64,000 nucleotides of DNA from Candidatus Berkiella aquae. Lineage in GTDB: Bacteria; Pseudomonadota; Gammaproteobacteria; Berkiellales; Berkiellaceae. Made by a program: the position numbers and the translations under genes. A model generated the notes under the pieces. The model worked only from the letters and a program-made list of their open reading frames with translations, was not told where the DNA came from and did not search any database. Shown in pieces: positions 27,136 through 36,186 of this stretch; position 1 is the stretch's first letter, and every line of letters starts with the position of its first letter. The stretch is from assembly GCF_001431295.2 (NCBI RefSeq), contig NZ_LKAJ02000001.1, forward strand, positions 3,286,001 to 3,350,000, given 5' to 3'.

Positions 27136-28602
27136 TTACAATAGAATGCAGCTGTTGGGAGACATTTCTTGCAAATTGAGTGTTTCCTGTAATGAATCAG
27201 CTAGGTTATCAACACCTTCTTCAGACAAACTCAAAGCATTCGATGGCATTGCAATACGATCTCTTTTTCTTGCTCCTTTAATGACATTGTCTAATCGACG
27301 ATACTGAAAAGTGACCGGAGGAACAAAACGTTGAACGATATAAGAAGTTCCTACCAAATGGATATTCGGCACACCAAGCCATAATGGCTCTTCTTTAAAT
27401 GCACGAATGGCTATCATTTGCCGTGTTATGTCTTTGAGGCTTTTGCTTTTCGCTTTTTGTGTGATGGCATACCATTCAAAAGGTTGAAAATCTTCTGCCC
27501 TTCCTTCTAATATCGCAACCTTTAGCTGATTTTCTGCATCACGCCCTTGACCCGCTAATAGGTATAATGGCAGCTCTTCTTGTGTTCTTTTGCCATAGGG
27601 CTTTACCACGTATTGTTTTGCATAGTTTGCGATTGCATACTCTATCGCGGAAACAATCAGTTTGTTTTTATCATGAATCGGGCTCAAATGTGAAAAATTG
27701 AATTGGAAAATCTGAGATGGGGATTCTTCAGCTAATTGAGCTTGCAAATCCGTTAGCTGAAATTTGAGTTCGGCTTCTTCTGACGTAATCAATTTTCTAT
27801 CAAGAAGCTGGCCGAGTGCGACTTGCGCTTCTGGAAAATTCTCAACATCATCTAATTCAATTTTTGCCCAACCTATCACCGCAAAAAACCAAGCACCTTT
27901 AAAGGTTGTAAAAGATTTATGTTGCGTCACAAGATAAGCTTTAGCTTTCGCTTCTTCATTTCCCATTTCACTTAAAATCAGTTGGCTTTTTTTAAGGAAC
28001 ATTTCTTTACAATAAAAAATATCGTGCTGAAGTCCATCGCCATCAAAAGATGAATAAAGTAAGCCTGCAAATTGCTCCATCAATTGCGATGGTGCAAAAT
28101 GCGCGTTAACAAATGCTTTCATACATCCCGTATAAAAGTCATTAACAAATAATTCATAACCACCTATCGGCGCAAATAGGCAACCCACGACATTATCAAC
28201 ACCCATAAATTCGCCCAAGCGAATATATTTCTTTAACAAAGGATGATTTGCTATTTCATACCAAGCATCTATCAGCTCTTGTAGCAGCAATTCGTGATCT
28301 GCTTCTAATACATTTCCTGCGATTTTTGCGCGACAATGATCAATTATTGCTTTATCACCGTCAACAAACATACCTGGTTGTAATCCCAGTTCTCTTGCTA
28401 GTGAAAAAATGATGTTCGCTTTTATCAGCGTCTCGATAGAGAAGTATTTTTCCATCTTAATTTTCAATATTTGAAAAAGAGGCGAAAAATCATCTACCTT
28501 TGCAACGTTGATTTGTCTAAACCGGTCAAGAATGATGATATTTTGAACTGAAGGGGTAACAGCATAACACCCTGCTTCGAACTCGGTTCGTATAGCAGTC
28601 AT
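27136..28602 (-). CDS. Unrecognised 488-residue protein ending in a CAAX box (CILL), candidate effector
   Basis: ATG 28602 (MTAIRTEFEAG) is preferred because AAGGAT precedes it at about 8 bases; the open frame extends 12 more codons without a ribosome binding site. The protein is soluble, without signal peptide or membrane segment and with no domain I recognise. The last residues are SCILL*: Cys at the fourth position from the end, two aliphatic residues and Leu, i.e. a perfect CAAX motif of geranylgeranyl type. The codons TGC ATT CTA TTG TAA were read directly. In Legionella, CAAX effectors use host prenyltransferases for membrane anchoring. Bacteria lack protein prenylation, so the motif matters only if the protein enters a host cell. 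Confidence 0.75.
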   Translation of the reverse strand: MTAIRTEFEAGCYAVTPSVQNIIILDRFRQINVAKVDDFSPLFQILKIKMEKYFSIETLIKANIIFSLARELGLQPGMFVDGDKAIIDHCRAKIAGNVLEADHELLLQELIDAWYEIANHPLLKKYIRLGEFMGVDNVVGCLFAPIGGYELFVNDFYTGCMKAFVNAHFAPSQLMEQFAGLLYSSFDGDGLQHDIFYCKEMFLKKSQLILSEMGNEEAKAKAYLVTQHKSFTTFKGAWFFAVIGWAKIELDDVENFPEAQVALGQLLDRKLITSEEAELKFQLTDLQAQLAEESPSQIFQFNFSHLSPIHDKNKLIVSAIEYAIANYAKQYVVKPYGKRTQEELPLYLLAGQGRDAENQLKVAILEGRAEDFQPFEWYAITQKAKSKSLKDITRQMIAIRAFKEEPLWLGVPNIHLVGTSYIVQRFVPPVTFQYRRLDNVIKGARKRDRIAMPSNALSLSEEGVDNLADSLQETLNLQEMSPNSCILL

Positions 28603-28743
28603 AATGATGATCCTTGATATAGTAGAAATACATAGCAATTATTATGTTTCTATTTTTTATTCTATATTGTTATATCAATCTACTACTTGCTTAGCAAGTA
28701 TTGTTTGAAATAGCATCAAAATGTTACGCAAATTGCTAACTGT

Positions 28744-29163
28744 TTATTGTTCAATGAATAATAGTCGGCTTTGGGTATGTGAAACATAATCTCTATCACC
28801 AAAATTTCCTTTGCTTGATTTAGCACGCAAGAGCACTGCAAAATAATGTGGCATTTGCTCAGGGTACATCGACATTTGTTCACATGATATATCAACCGTA
28901 AAACCCTTAAGTCCAGTAGCGGCTTCGTTATATTGCAATTTTTGTTTGGGACATATTGCAGGATTTTGCTGAAATTTTTGCGAAGCAATTTCTAAAGCAC
29001 CTAATGCAGCAAACTCCGCCTTCTTGTTTAATAATTGATAATTAATAAGTTGAGTTTGTGTAGTGCCCATTTTTAAAAGATAAACACCGGCTAATGATAA
29101 GATTAATAAAATAAATACGGTCCCAAGCAACGTAAATCCTTTTATTTTTCCTACACTACTCAT
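28744..29163 (-). CDS. mshP: MSHA-type minor pilin MshP-like
   Basis: 139 residues with a class III-like prepilin start: IKGFTLLGTVFILLILSLAG, cleavage expected after Gly. The usual Glu at mature position 5 is replaced by Gly, as can be seen in PilX/MshP/GspK-like tip subunits. The hydrophobic N-terminal helix is followed by TTQTQLINYQLLNKKAEFAA, typical of MshP. Two pairs of Cys may form disulfides. It overlaps mshO by 4 bp (ATGA) and is the last gene of the pilus operon. MshQ, the large adhesin-like protein that follows in Vibrio, is absent. Confidence 0.75.
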   Translation of the reverse strand: MSSVGKIKGFTLLGTVFILLILSLAGVYLLKMGTTQTQLINYQLLNKKAEFAALGALEIASQKFQQNPAICPKQKLQYNEAATGLKGFTVDISCEQMSMYPEQMPHYFAVLLRAKSSKGNFGDRDYVSHTQSRLLFIEQ

Positions 29164-29840
29164 AGCAGTTGCTCGACATAGATAGGTTGCGTTAATTTAA
29201 CTTGTTCTTTTTCCTGCCCGAATGTTAATGAGATTAATACGCCACGACGAGATCCATCCGTTAATTGCGAAAACTGACAATCTGATATTTGATTGGTCAT
29301 TAAAGATTTTTCTTGAAGATTGTCATTTAATTCTAAAATTCGTTCCAACTGATGTTCATTTTGCTTGCATCGATATTGCATCAATGAACCCACGATATAA
29401 TATGGAACTGGATGCAGTATATTTTCACTCATTTTATCTTTATCATTTCTTAAGGAGAAAGGATGTAATTTTTCCTTTTCAGCGGAATTTGGAAAAACAA
29501 TAAAAAGAGGCTCATTTTGATTGGCCAAATTAATATGCTCTGGCAATACTAGCGTTTGATTTGGTAACATAATGCCTTTATATAAAATTTTTCTAAAGGA
29601 AAGATTTTGTGAGTGTTCATTATTTTGAATAACAACCGATTGCGACAAACTATTGTGTAAGTCTTGTTGTATGGTGTCAAAATTTGATTCTGCAATATTA
29701 ACTAATGCGCTACGCTTGGCATACCAAAAATAAGAACGTATCGGCCCAGCAATAATTTCTATTACAACGCTCGCTAAGATGGCAGATATGACCATCGTTA
29801 TGACAAGTTCAATAAGCGTGAACCCTGTTTGCTTTTTCAT
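29160..29840 (-). CDS. mshO: MSHA-type minor pilin MshO-like
   Basis: 226 residues from ATG 29840 (a GTG codon just upstream is also in frame). QTGFTLIELVITMVISAILA is a complete prepilin signal with Glu5. The following AGPIRSYFWYAKRSALVNIA matches the MshO/PilW-like minor pilins, with a beta-rich C-terminal half. It overlaps the preceding mshD-like gene by about 30 bp and the next by 4 bp, consistent with translational coupling. Confidence 0.78.
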   Translation of the reverse strand: MKKQTGFTLIELVITMVISAILASVVIEIIAGPIRSYFWYAKRSALVNIAESNFDTIQQDLHNSLSQSVVIQNNEHSQNLSFRKILYKGIMLPNQTLVLPEHINLANQNEPLFIVFPNSAEKEKLHPFSLRNDKDKMSENILHPVPYYIVGSLMQYRCKQNEHQLERILELNDNLQEKSLMTNQISDCQFSQLTDGSRRGVLISLTFGQEKEQVKLTQPIYVEQLL

Positions 29841-30312
29841 CACTTTTTATTCTCGCAGCTTTCAATGCAGACAAATGAATATCACCTAATCTTGGCTCAC
29901 TAATTGTTACATTAATTGCAAGGACATCCTTTGTTAGTTTTTCTTCATAAAAGGGTCGAATATCAATCGATATATCAAATGCAGGTATGTTACCCATGCG
30001 AGCAGCAATCTCAGGGAAAGTTGCTTGCAATTTTTGCTTATCTATTCCTTGAAACTCGCATAAATATTCTTGCTTAGTTTCACCTAATTTTTCACAATCT
30101 GATGAAGAGTCATATTTTTTTGCTAACAAAGTATCAATCACATTGCTTCCGACTTGAATTGCTTGCCATTGTAATAATGGTTCAAATTTACTATTGGTTA
30201 CCGTCATAATAACGGATATGATGCCGGTTAACCCAACCGCCAAGACGATCATTAATATCACTAATTCAATCAATGTCATACCTTTTTGCTTAATTAATTT
30301 ATTTTGATTCAT
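29809..30312 (-). CDS. mshD: MSHA-type minor pilin MshD-like
   Basis: 167 residues from ATG 30312 (MNQNKLIKQKGMTLIEL); the frame is open nine codons further up but that part lies inside the preceding gene. The prepilin signal reads KQKGMTLIELVILMIVLAVG with cleavage before Met and Glu at position 5. Pattern and place fit MshD/PilV-type minor subunits. One pair of Cys (DCEKL, EYLCEF) is near the middle. Confidence 0.75.
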   Translation of the reverse strand: MNQNKLIKQKGMTLIELVILMIVLAVGLTGIISVIMTVTNSKFEPLLQWQAIQVGSNVIDTLLAKKYDSSSDCEKLGETKQEYLCEFQGIDKQKLQATFPEIAARMGNIPAFDISIDIRPFYEEKLTKDVLAINVTISEPRLGDIHLSALKAARIKSDEKANRVHAY

Positions 30313-30790
30313 AAGCGAATCCACTAACCGGATCAACATTGATAACTTTATGATTAATTTGCCATGAGATTTTTGCTAATTTCACATTATTTTTATCTTG
30401 CAATACCCCATGTTTATTAATAACAATTGGGAATTGCCCTATGAAATTGATACCTTTGGGAACAGCAACAGTAAATTGTTTGGTATTGTCCAGTAAGTTA
30501 TTCCCTGGTAATGATTGTGTAAAGTTGCCTTCCTGACAATGCTGTTTCTGCAACAATGTTATGACTTTCTGAGTGTATGAAATTTCAACGTCACATTCCG
30601 TTGTCATCGCAACTTTTCTCGCATATAGAATCATTTGCGATATTTCATCAGTAAAAAATCTTTCCATGAATACTTCGTGGCCTTTAAATATTGAAATAGA
30701 ACTTGTCCCTATTATCATAATCAGGAGTATTACCATCACTCCTTCTACCAGCGTAAAGCCATTATGATTTTGATGAGCTCTTCTGTGCAT
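30299..30790 (-). CDS. mshC: MSHA-type minor pilin MshC/GspH-like
   Basis: 163 residues from ATG 30790, which overlaps the stop of the upstream pilin gene as TGATG. NHNGFTLVEGVMVILLIMII is the prepilin signal with Glu5. The rest is beta-rich and resembles GspH/FimT pseudopilins (ISQMILYARKVAMTTECDVE). Position after the major pilin genes matches mshC in Vibrio. Two Cys (TECDVE, QHCQEG) could form a disulfide. Confidence 0.75.
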   Translation of the reverse strand: MHRRAHQNHNGFTLVEGVMVILLIMIIGTSSISIFKGHEVFMERFFTDEISQMILYARKVAMTTECDVEISYTQKVITLLQKQHCQEGNFTQSLPGNNLLDNTKQFTVAVPKGINFIGQFPIVINKHGVLQDKNNVKLAKISWQINHKVINVDPVSGFAYESK

Positions 30791-31347
30791 CAATGTGTAG
30801 GCAACTTCTTACTCACTATGCCACTGGTTGTGGAATAGGTAATGGTTCGCACTACTTCCTTATTTTGCTGATAGGTATAAATACATTCAGGTGCTTTATA
30901 TATGGCGCAATACTGCTCATTACAATCATCACCACTACCAAATGTGACACTGGAAGATGACAAAAGATTTTTCATGAGGAGTGCACATGTTTCATTATCT
31001 TTACCACCGTTACCTAAAACATTTTCAGCCGAAATGTCTGTTTTATCACTTGCCGCATCTGGCCAACCTTCAACATTAAATCCAACATCAGCGTGGCCAC
31101 TATTAGTAAAGTCGATGCCCGCAATCGGTGGCACAGAAACAGGCTGGCCGCTAGCAAGCCATTTTGCATGAGCAATATTAATAGCTGAGGCAATGGCTCC
31201 CGCGGTACCACTAACACTTGCATTATGGGCATCTTTGGTAATATTTAGAAATCTCGGTAACGCCACTGACGCTAAAATGCCTAATAAAACGATAACTATC
31301 ACTAATTCAATTAGTGTAAAGCCCTTTTGCCCGTGCATTGACCTCAT
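30790..31347 (-). CDS. mshA: MSHA-type major pilin paralogue 2
   Basis: 185 residues; ATG 31347 with AAAGGTC 7 bases upstream. GQKGFTLIELVIVIVLLGIL is a textbook type IVa prepilin signal. ALPRFLNITKDAHNASVSGT and GAIASAINIAHAKW are typical of MshA. Several Cys in the C-terminal half (ETCALL, DDCNEQYCAIYKAPECIY) suggest two disulfides. It is either the main pilin or the MshB-like partner of the neighbouring paralogue; which one is the major subunit cannot be told from sequence alone. Confidence 0.85.
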   Translation of the reverse strand: MRSMHGQKGFTLIELVIVIVLLGILASVALPRFLNITKDAHNASVSGTAGAIASAINIAHAKWLASGQPVSVPPIAGIDFTNSGHADVGFNVEGWPDAASDKTDISAENVLGNGGKDNETCALLMKNLLSSSSVTFGSGDDCNEQYCAIYKAPECIYTYQQNKEVVRTITYSTTSGIVSKKLPTH

Positions 31348-31361
31348 GAATTGACCTTTTA

Positions 31362-31889
31362 TTATGGATATGAAACTTCACCCGTTTTAGCATCATAAGT
31401 AATTTTTTCATTTGTGCGTCTATAGGTAAAAACACAACTGTTTTCACTGGTTGCCGTCGCGCAAAAATCTCCACTATTACATTTTCCTGTTTCATCAGCA
31501 GGAATAATACTAATCCCTGATGTTTTAACAACCTTATAGAAAATCTGACCACAGGTGTCATTACCTGCAACACCACCATCCTTGATTTCTGACAAGCCAT
31601 GCACCCCATCCCCACTTATCGCGACAGGATATCCTTCTTTATTAAAACGCAATCTCGCAACGCCAGTGCCATCAATATCAACAAACCTATCGGTACGTTC
31701 ATTTAATTCCCATTGTGTTTTAGCAACATTTAAACCAGCACTGAAAGCCCCACCAGTTGAAGCAACAACTGCTGAACGTGCTTTATCACTGATATTTAAA
31801 TATCGTGGTAATGCAACGGCTGCTAATAAACCTAGCAGTACAACAACGATCACTAACTCTATTAAGGTAAACCCGCTTTCATTTCGCAT
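31362..31889 (-). CDS. mshB: MSHA-type major pilin paralogue 1 (MshA/MshB-like)
   Basis: 175 residues, with GFTLIELVIVVVLLGLLAAV directly after MRNES, so an unusually short leader peptide. ALPRYLNISDKARSAVVAST and AFSAGLNVAKTQW align with the other pilin, and both end in a short beta-rich tail. Four or five Cys in the distal half (DTCGQ, GKCNSGDFCATA, NSCVFTYRR). A 62-bp gap separates it from mshG, so a separate promoter for the pilin genes is possible. Confidence 0.82.
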   Translation of the reverse strand: MRNESGFTLIELVIVVVLLGLLAAVALPRYLNISDKARSAVVASTGGAFSAGLNVAKTQWELNERTDRFVDIDGTGVARLRFNKEGYPVAISGDGVHGLSEIKDGGVAGNDTCGQIFYKVVKTSGISIIPADETGKCNSGDFCATATSENSCVFTYRRTNEKITYDAKTGEVSYP

Positions 31890-31951
31890 AAACGCAAATA
31901 TCCGAAGTTACATATATTATAAAATTATAGTAGGCAATTTTTTTCGATTCC

Positions 31952-33190
31952 TTAAACCCCATCCATTTTTCTTAAGGCTACTGTTGATATATCCCACATG
32001 GGTAGAAATACGCCTAAGGCCAACAGTAGGACCATTAGGGCAATAATGATTATTAATATAGGTTCAATCAAATCGCCTAGTTGCTTAAGATCATAATCAA
32101 CATCTTTCTCATAATAATATGCGATATCCAAAAGTATTTTATCCACTTCTCCTGTTTCTTCCCCAATTGCCATCATCTGCAAAGCAATTGGTGAAAACAG
32201 GTTACTTTCTTTTGCCGCATGATAAAGTGATTCACCAAGTTCTATATGATGGCGCATATTTAATATTTTCTGTGACAAATACGAATTTCCAGTTACATTT
32301 GCAACCACTTTAAAAGCTTGAAGGAGTGGCACGTTTGCACTTATTGTCATTGCAAATGCTCGACAAAATCTTGCATAAATTGAACGTCTTACTATTGAGC
32401 CTACAAATGGTATTTTTAGTTTAAAATAGGATATCCACCATTTTCCTTGGATGGTATGGGCATAATATAGAGCCCCTATTACCATTAAGATGCAAAATCC
32501 GCTTATCAACCAACCATGCAATACAAAAAGATCAGATGTTGTAATTAATATCCTAGTTGGCAAGGGTAATTTTGCTCCAAAATTTGAGAAGAAATCACGA
32601 AAAGCAGGAATCACCATGATATTAATAATAATGAGCGCGGTTAAGATTGCGGCAATCACAATGATAGGATAACGAAGCGCTGTTTTAATTCTTTGTTTCG
32701 TTGACTGTTCTGTTTCTAAATATTCTCTAATTTGTAAAAAAGATGTTTCCAATTGCCCTGTGTTTTCGCCGACCTCAACCATTGCAATCATGAGTGGTTG
32801 GAACACCATAGGATGTTTACTTAAAGCTTTACTAAAACTATAGCCAGATTCAAGGCTAATAATCACATCGGTAATAATATTTCTAAATACCGTATGTTTT
32901 GTTGTTTCACTAACCACTTTTAAACCATAAATGAGCGAAACTCCGGCTTTTAACAAGGCATACATTTGTTGAGAAAATATAATGAGTTCTTCTGCTGATG
33001 GAAGTCCCATGCCAAACAAATTCATCAGTAAATCTTCAACTGTTTGACTATCTTCCGTTATAACAATTGAAATAGGAATAATATCAATACCTGAAAGCTT
33101 GATTGCAACGTTATTAGCACTTGCTGCTTCAATCAAACCTTCAACTAGTTGACCATTTTTATCACGTCCTCTATATCGATAACTTGGCAT
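31952..33190 (-). CDS. mshG: MSHA-type pilus platform protein MshG (PilC/GspF family)
   Basis: 412-residue inner-membrane platform protein that couples the ATPase to pilin assembly. The N-terminus MPSYRYRGRDKNGQLVEGLI and the repeated domain are GspF-like, with motifs GENTGQLETSFLQIREYLE and GEETGEVDKILLDIAYYYE marking the two copies. Hydrophobic segments near residues 170-190, 220-240 and 375-400. ATG 33190 has GAGG 5 bases upstream. It lies 11 bp after mshE. Confidence 0.9.
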   Translation of the reverse strand: MPSYRYRGRDKNGQLVEGLIEAASANNVAIKLSGIDIIPISIVITEDSQTVEDLLMNLFGMGLPSAEELIIFSQQMYALLKAGVSLIYGLKVVSETTKHTVFRNIITDVIISLESGYSFSKALSKHPMVFQPLMIAMVEVGENTGQLETSFLQIREYLETEQSTKQRIKTALRYPIIVIAAILTALIIINIMVIPAFRDFFSNFGAKLPLPTRILITTSDLFVLHGWLISGFCILMVIGALYYAHTIQGKWWISYFKLKIPFVGSIVRRSIYARFCRAFAMTISANVPLLQAFKVVANVTGNSYLSQKILNMRHHIELGESLYHAAKESNLFSPIALQMMAIGEETGEVDKILLDIAYYYEKDVDYDLKQLGDLIEPILIIIIALMVLLLALGVFLPMWDISTVALRKMDGV

Positions 33191-33201
33191 CTTATCCTCG
33201 A

Positions 33202-34890
33202 TTATTCAAAATATTCTAGTGATAATCGTGAGACTTCAGATAAACTGATGACGCCCAGTTTTGCGTATTCAAATGCAGATTGGGACAATGAGCAAAACAA
33301 TGGATTTTTATTCACTAACTGATTATAAGTTTTTAAATCATTATCACGTAAAGCATCAACCATACTTTCCGTAATCTCTAGATATTCATAAATACCAATT
33401 CGTCCCTTGTAACCTCGCATCGCGCAATGAGTGCACCCTTTGCCTTCAACAAATCTAACATCCTTGTCTACATTAAACCCCAAATTGCTTAACATTTTTA
33501 GCTCTTCCTGTGACGGATGATAGGTTTCAAGACAACGCGTACAAACACGTCTTGCAAGGCGTTGGGCTATCACTAAATGAATTGCACTCGATGCTAAATA
33601 AGGCTGGATACCCATATCTAACAAACGCACAACAGCACTTCTTGCATCATTCGTATGCAAAGTAGATAGAACCAAATGACCTGTCATCGCTGAACGCAAG
33701 GCAATCTGTGCCGTTTCTTCATCGCGTATTTCACCAACCATGATGATATCTGGATCATGGCGTAATACCGAGCGTAATACGGTTGAAAAATTCAAGCCAA
33801 TTTTAGGTTGAATTTGTATTTGATTGATTCTGTCAAATGAATACTCTACTGGATCTTCAACAGTAATGATTTTCTTATCTTGTGAATTAATTTCACTCAG
33901 TGCTGCATATAACGTCGTTGATTTACCACTCCCTGTTGGGCCTGTAACAAGAATCATTCCGTACGGTCTTTTTAAATAGGATCTGAAATGTTTAATATAT
34001 TTCGATTCCATGCCTAAATCATCTAACCGCAATAACCCTGTCGTTTTATCAAGCAAACGCATCACAACGGATTCACCATTTTGCACAGGCATTGTTGCAA
34101 TTCGCACATCCACTTTTCTATCTTTGACCCTAATAGTGAAACGACCATCTTGTGGCAAGCGCCTTTCTGAAATATTCAATCTGGCAATTAGTTTTAATTT
34201 AAGAACTAATGCACTAACAATATTTCTACCTTGAATAACTTGCTCTTGAAGCACACCATCAACTCGCAATCTGATCCGTAGGCCATCTTCTGCTGGTTCA
34301 ATATGAATATCAGATGCATTGACTTGTATCGCATCTTCAAAGATGGAGTGCAAAAGTTTTTTAATAGGCGCATCATGTGATTCATCTTCAATATCATTAA
34401 TCACATTAGTAAAAGCTATTTCTTGCTCAAGTTCGCCTACCAGTGATGCAATTTCTTCTGTACGACGATAAACTTCATCAATGATTTTTGAAAGCTCACT
34501 CTCGCGCACAATCACAATACGAATGTTCTTTTTTAACTTTCGTGCAATTTCATCATAGCCAACAATATCTGTCGGATCAGTCATTGCCACTAAGAATCCA
34601 TCTTTAACTCTGTCAAGCGGTATCGCCTTTAACCTTCTTGCGATGGCTTCTGGTAGTTCTCTAATGACCTCCGGCTTTATTTTATAGGAGCTTAATTCTA
34701 GAAAGGGGATATTTAATTGTTTTGCTAAAAACATTACCAAATCAGTTTCTTTTAAATATCCAAGTTCAATTAAAACATCTCCTAACTTTCGTCCCGTACC
34801 TTGTTGCTTGCGCAAAGCCTTTTCAAGCTGTGAAAAGGAAATTATCTTGTTTTCAACAAGCAAATCTCCTAATCTTATTTTTTTAATCAT
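33202..34890 (-). CDS. mshE: MSHA-type pilus extension ATPase MshE with MshEN domain
   Basis: 562 residues from ATG 34890 (MIKKIRLGDLLVENK), chosen for GGGAG 7 bases upstream. The N-terminal 60 residues carry two related blocks, RLGDLLVENKIISFSQLEKA and KLGDVLIELGYLKETDLVMF, the MshEN pattern shown in Vibrio MshE to bind c-di-GMP. The C-terminal GspE/PilB ATPase has GPTGSGKSTTLYAAL (Walker A), DPDIIMVGEIRDEETA (Walker B and Asp box), LSTLHTNDA (His box) and a Cys pair CTRC...CTHC that binds zinc in this family. It overlaps the pilO-like gene by 8 bp. Confidence 0.93.
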   Translation of the reverse strand: MIKKIRLGDLLVENKIISFSQLEKALRKQQGTGRKLGDVLIELGYLKETDLVMFLAKQLNIPFLELSSYKIKPEVIRELPEAIARRLKAIPLDRVKDGFLVAMTDPTDIVGYDEIARKLKKNIRIVIVRESELSKIIDEVYRRTEEIASLVGELEQEIAFTNVINDIEDESHDAPIKKLLHSIFEDAIQVNASDIHIEPAEDGLRIRLRVDGVLQEQVIQGRNIVSALVLKLKLIARLNISERRLPQDGRFTIRVKDRKVDVRIATMPVQNGESVVMRLLDKTTGLLRLDDLGMESKYIKHFRSYLKRPYGMILVTGPTGSGKSTTLYAALSEINSQDKKIITVEDPVEYSFDRINQIQIQPKIGLNFSTVLRSVLRHDPDIIMVGEIRDEETAQIALRSAMTGHLVLSTLHTNDARSAVVRLLDMGIQPYLASSAIHLVIAQRLARRVCTRCLETYHPSQEELKMLSNLGFNVDKDVRFVEGKGCTHCAMRGYKGRIGIYEYLEITESMVDALRDNDLKTYNQLVNKNPLFCSLSQSAFEYAKLGVISLSEVSRLSLEYFE

Positions 34891-35593
34891 TAATAGCTCC
34901 CGCATTAACACTCGTTTCTTTAACTTCAGCGTTTGTTTCAAGCGGGCTGCTTAGCATATAGACAATGAGAATAATCTGTGCTTGTGGAAAACGGGTTACC
35001 TTATACTCCAACGATTTCCATCCTATTGGGAAAGGTAATTTCTCAACCTTTTTCAAGTAACGTAGCATATTTTGATACTCACCTGTAAAAGTAATCTTAA
35101 CGCGGTGCTTATAAAGAACTGAACTGTCCTTATCTGCATTAAATGGAATTTTTTCAATTGTTTCCAAACTGACCAATTTTAAATCGCTTAAATCACGCAA
35201 CATGCTTTCTAGTAAATAAGGGATTCGCGTTGGCGGTATAATCCTATTTTTAAATTTAAGTAATGATTCATTCTTTTTTATTAATAATTCTTCTAATTGT
35301 TGCTGTGCCTTCGGCTTTTCTATATTATTAACGTTTCTGGATCCTGACTGCAAAGTCAGCAACTGTGCATGCGTGGCTTCATATTGTTGCTGCAAATTCG
35401 TTTTTTCTTCTTTTTTCATTGCGATCTGTTCATTCAATGAAGAGATAAACATATTTTGCATCAATGCAATAACAAACACCCCTCCCGTAACCAATAATAA
35501 TACGCGCTCTCTAATGGTTCGCATATTAACGATGGATTGTATGCTTTCCCAGGAATCGGTAATTTTCTTCATCATGTTACTATGTTGCATCAT
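34883..35593 (-). CDS. mshJ: PilO-like pilus assembly protein (MshJ-like)
   Basis: 236 residues, starting ATGATG at 35593/35590 with the previous stop overlapped. A single N-terminal membrane segment (RERVLLLVTGGVFVIALMQN) is followed by a coiled coil (ASLNEQIAMKKEEKTNLQQQ) and a ferredoxin-like C-terminal domain (HRVKITFTGEYQNMLRYLKK, FPIGWKSLEYKV). This is the PilO/MshJ architecture. Downstream genes mshK, mshL, mshM and mshN known from Vibrio are missing; mshE follows directly. Confidence 0.75.
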   Translation of the reverse strand: MMQHSNMMKKITDSWESIQSIVNMRTIRERVLLLVTGGVFVIALMQNMFISSLNEQIAMKKEEKTNLQQQYEATHAQLLTLQSGSRNVNNIEKPKAQQQLEELLIKKNESLLKFKNRIIPPTRIPYLLESMLRDLSDLKLVSLETIEKIPFNADKDSSVLYKHRVKITFTGEYQNMLRYLKKVEKLPFPIGWKSLEYKVTRFPQAQIILIVYMLSSPLETNAEVKETSVNAGAIND

Positions 35594-36186
35594 TCAGCCT
35601 GCAAATTAAATTTTACATAATCTTTATCTTGCTTTAGATTGTCTAATCTTACTTTCTTAACTTGGGTGCTTATAATAGAAGGTGATTTTTGCCATGATTG
35701 AACCATAATAGGAACTAACTGTGGCTCTAATGCTACACCTGAAAATGACATTCTTCTTCCTTCATCTTGTAAATTGATATAGGCAAGGTAAGTTCCTTTT
35801 ACATGGCGCATCGCTATTGATTCCACGTAAAATGAAAAAGGTGAACGATCTTCATCTTCTAATTGCTTAAGCTGCGATACAATACTGTCAATATCTGCAA
35901 TTTTTTCTTTAAGCAGTATCATTTCATTTTTAGCTTTAACGACATTATTTACTTTTTTGTTTTGCGACAATTCTAGTAATTCACTATTTTCTTGAGATTG
36001 CTCTTCTTTTAATGTTTCAATTTCTTTGACATGATTAATAAGAATTAATTTATGTATAAATGCGGATATAATAAGCAATGCAAGTAATGCTAACCAAATT
36101 TGCATAATTCTCATTGCAGATAACGTTGGAAGATAAGCTTGCGTTTTTTGATAAAGATTAATTTTCTGTTTAAAAAATTGCATCAT
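35590..36186 (-). CDS. PilN-like pilus assembly protein
   Basis: 198 residues. FFKQKINLYQKTQAYLP is the short cytoplasmic PilN-like motif (IN(L/F)(Y/L)) that contacts the PilM-like partner. One membrane segment follows (IWLALLALLIISAFIHKLI), then a coiled coil (EIETLKEEQSQENSELLELS) and a beta-rich end (RRMSFSGVALEPQLVPIM). It overlaps the PilM-like gene by 4 bp. In MSHA nomenclature it corresponds to the second MshI-type protein. Confidence 0.78.
   Translation of the reverse strand: MMQFFKQKINLYQKTQAYLPTLSAMRIMQIWLALLALLIISAFIHKLILINHVKEIETLKEEQSQENSELLELSQNKKVNNVVKAKNEMILLKEKIADIDSIVSQLKQLEDEDRSPFSFYVESIAMRHVKGTYLAYINLQDEGRRMSFSGVALEPQLVPIMVQSWQKSPSIISTQVKKVRLDNLKQDKDYVKFNLQAE

Noticed and set aside
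28716-28988. 90-codon minus-strand frame overlapping mshP
   Set aside because: It lies in another frame of a clear prepilin gene and is Cys/Ile-rich with no start signal; a shadow.
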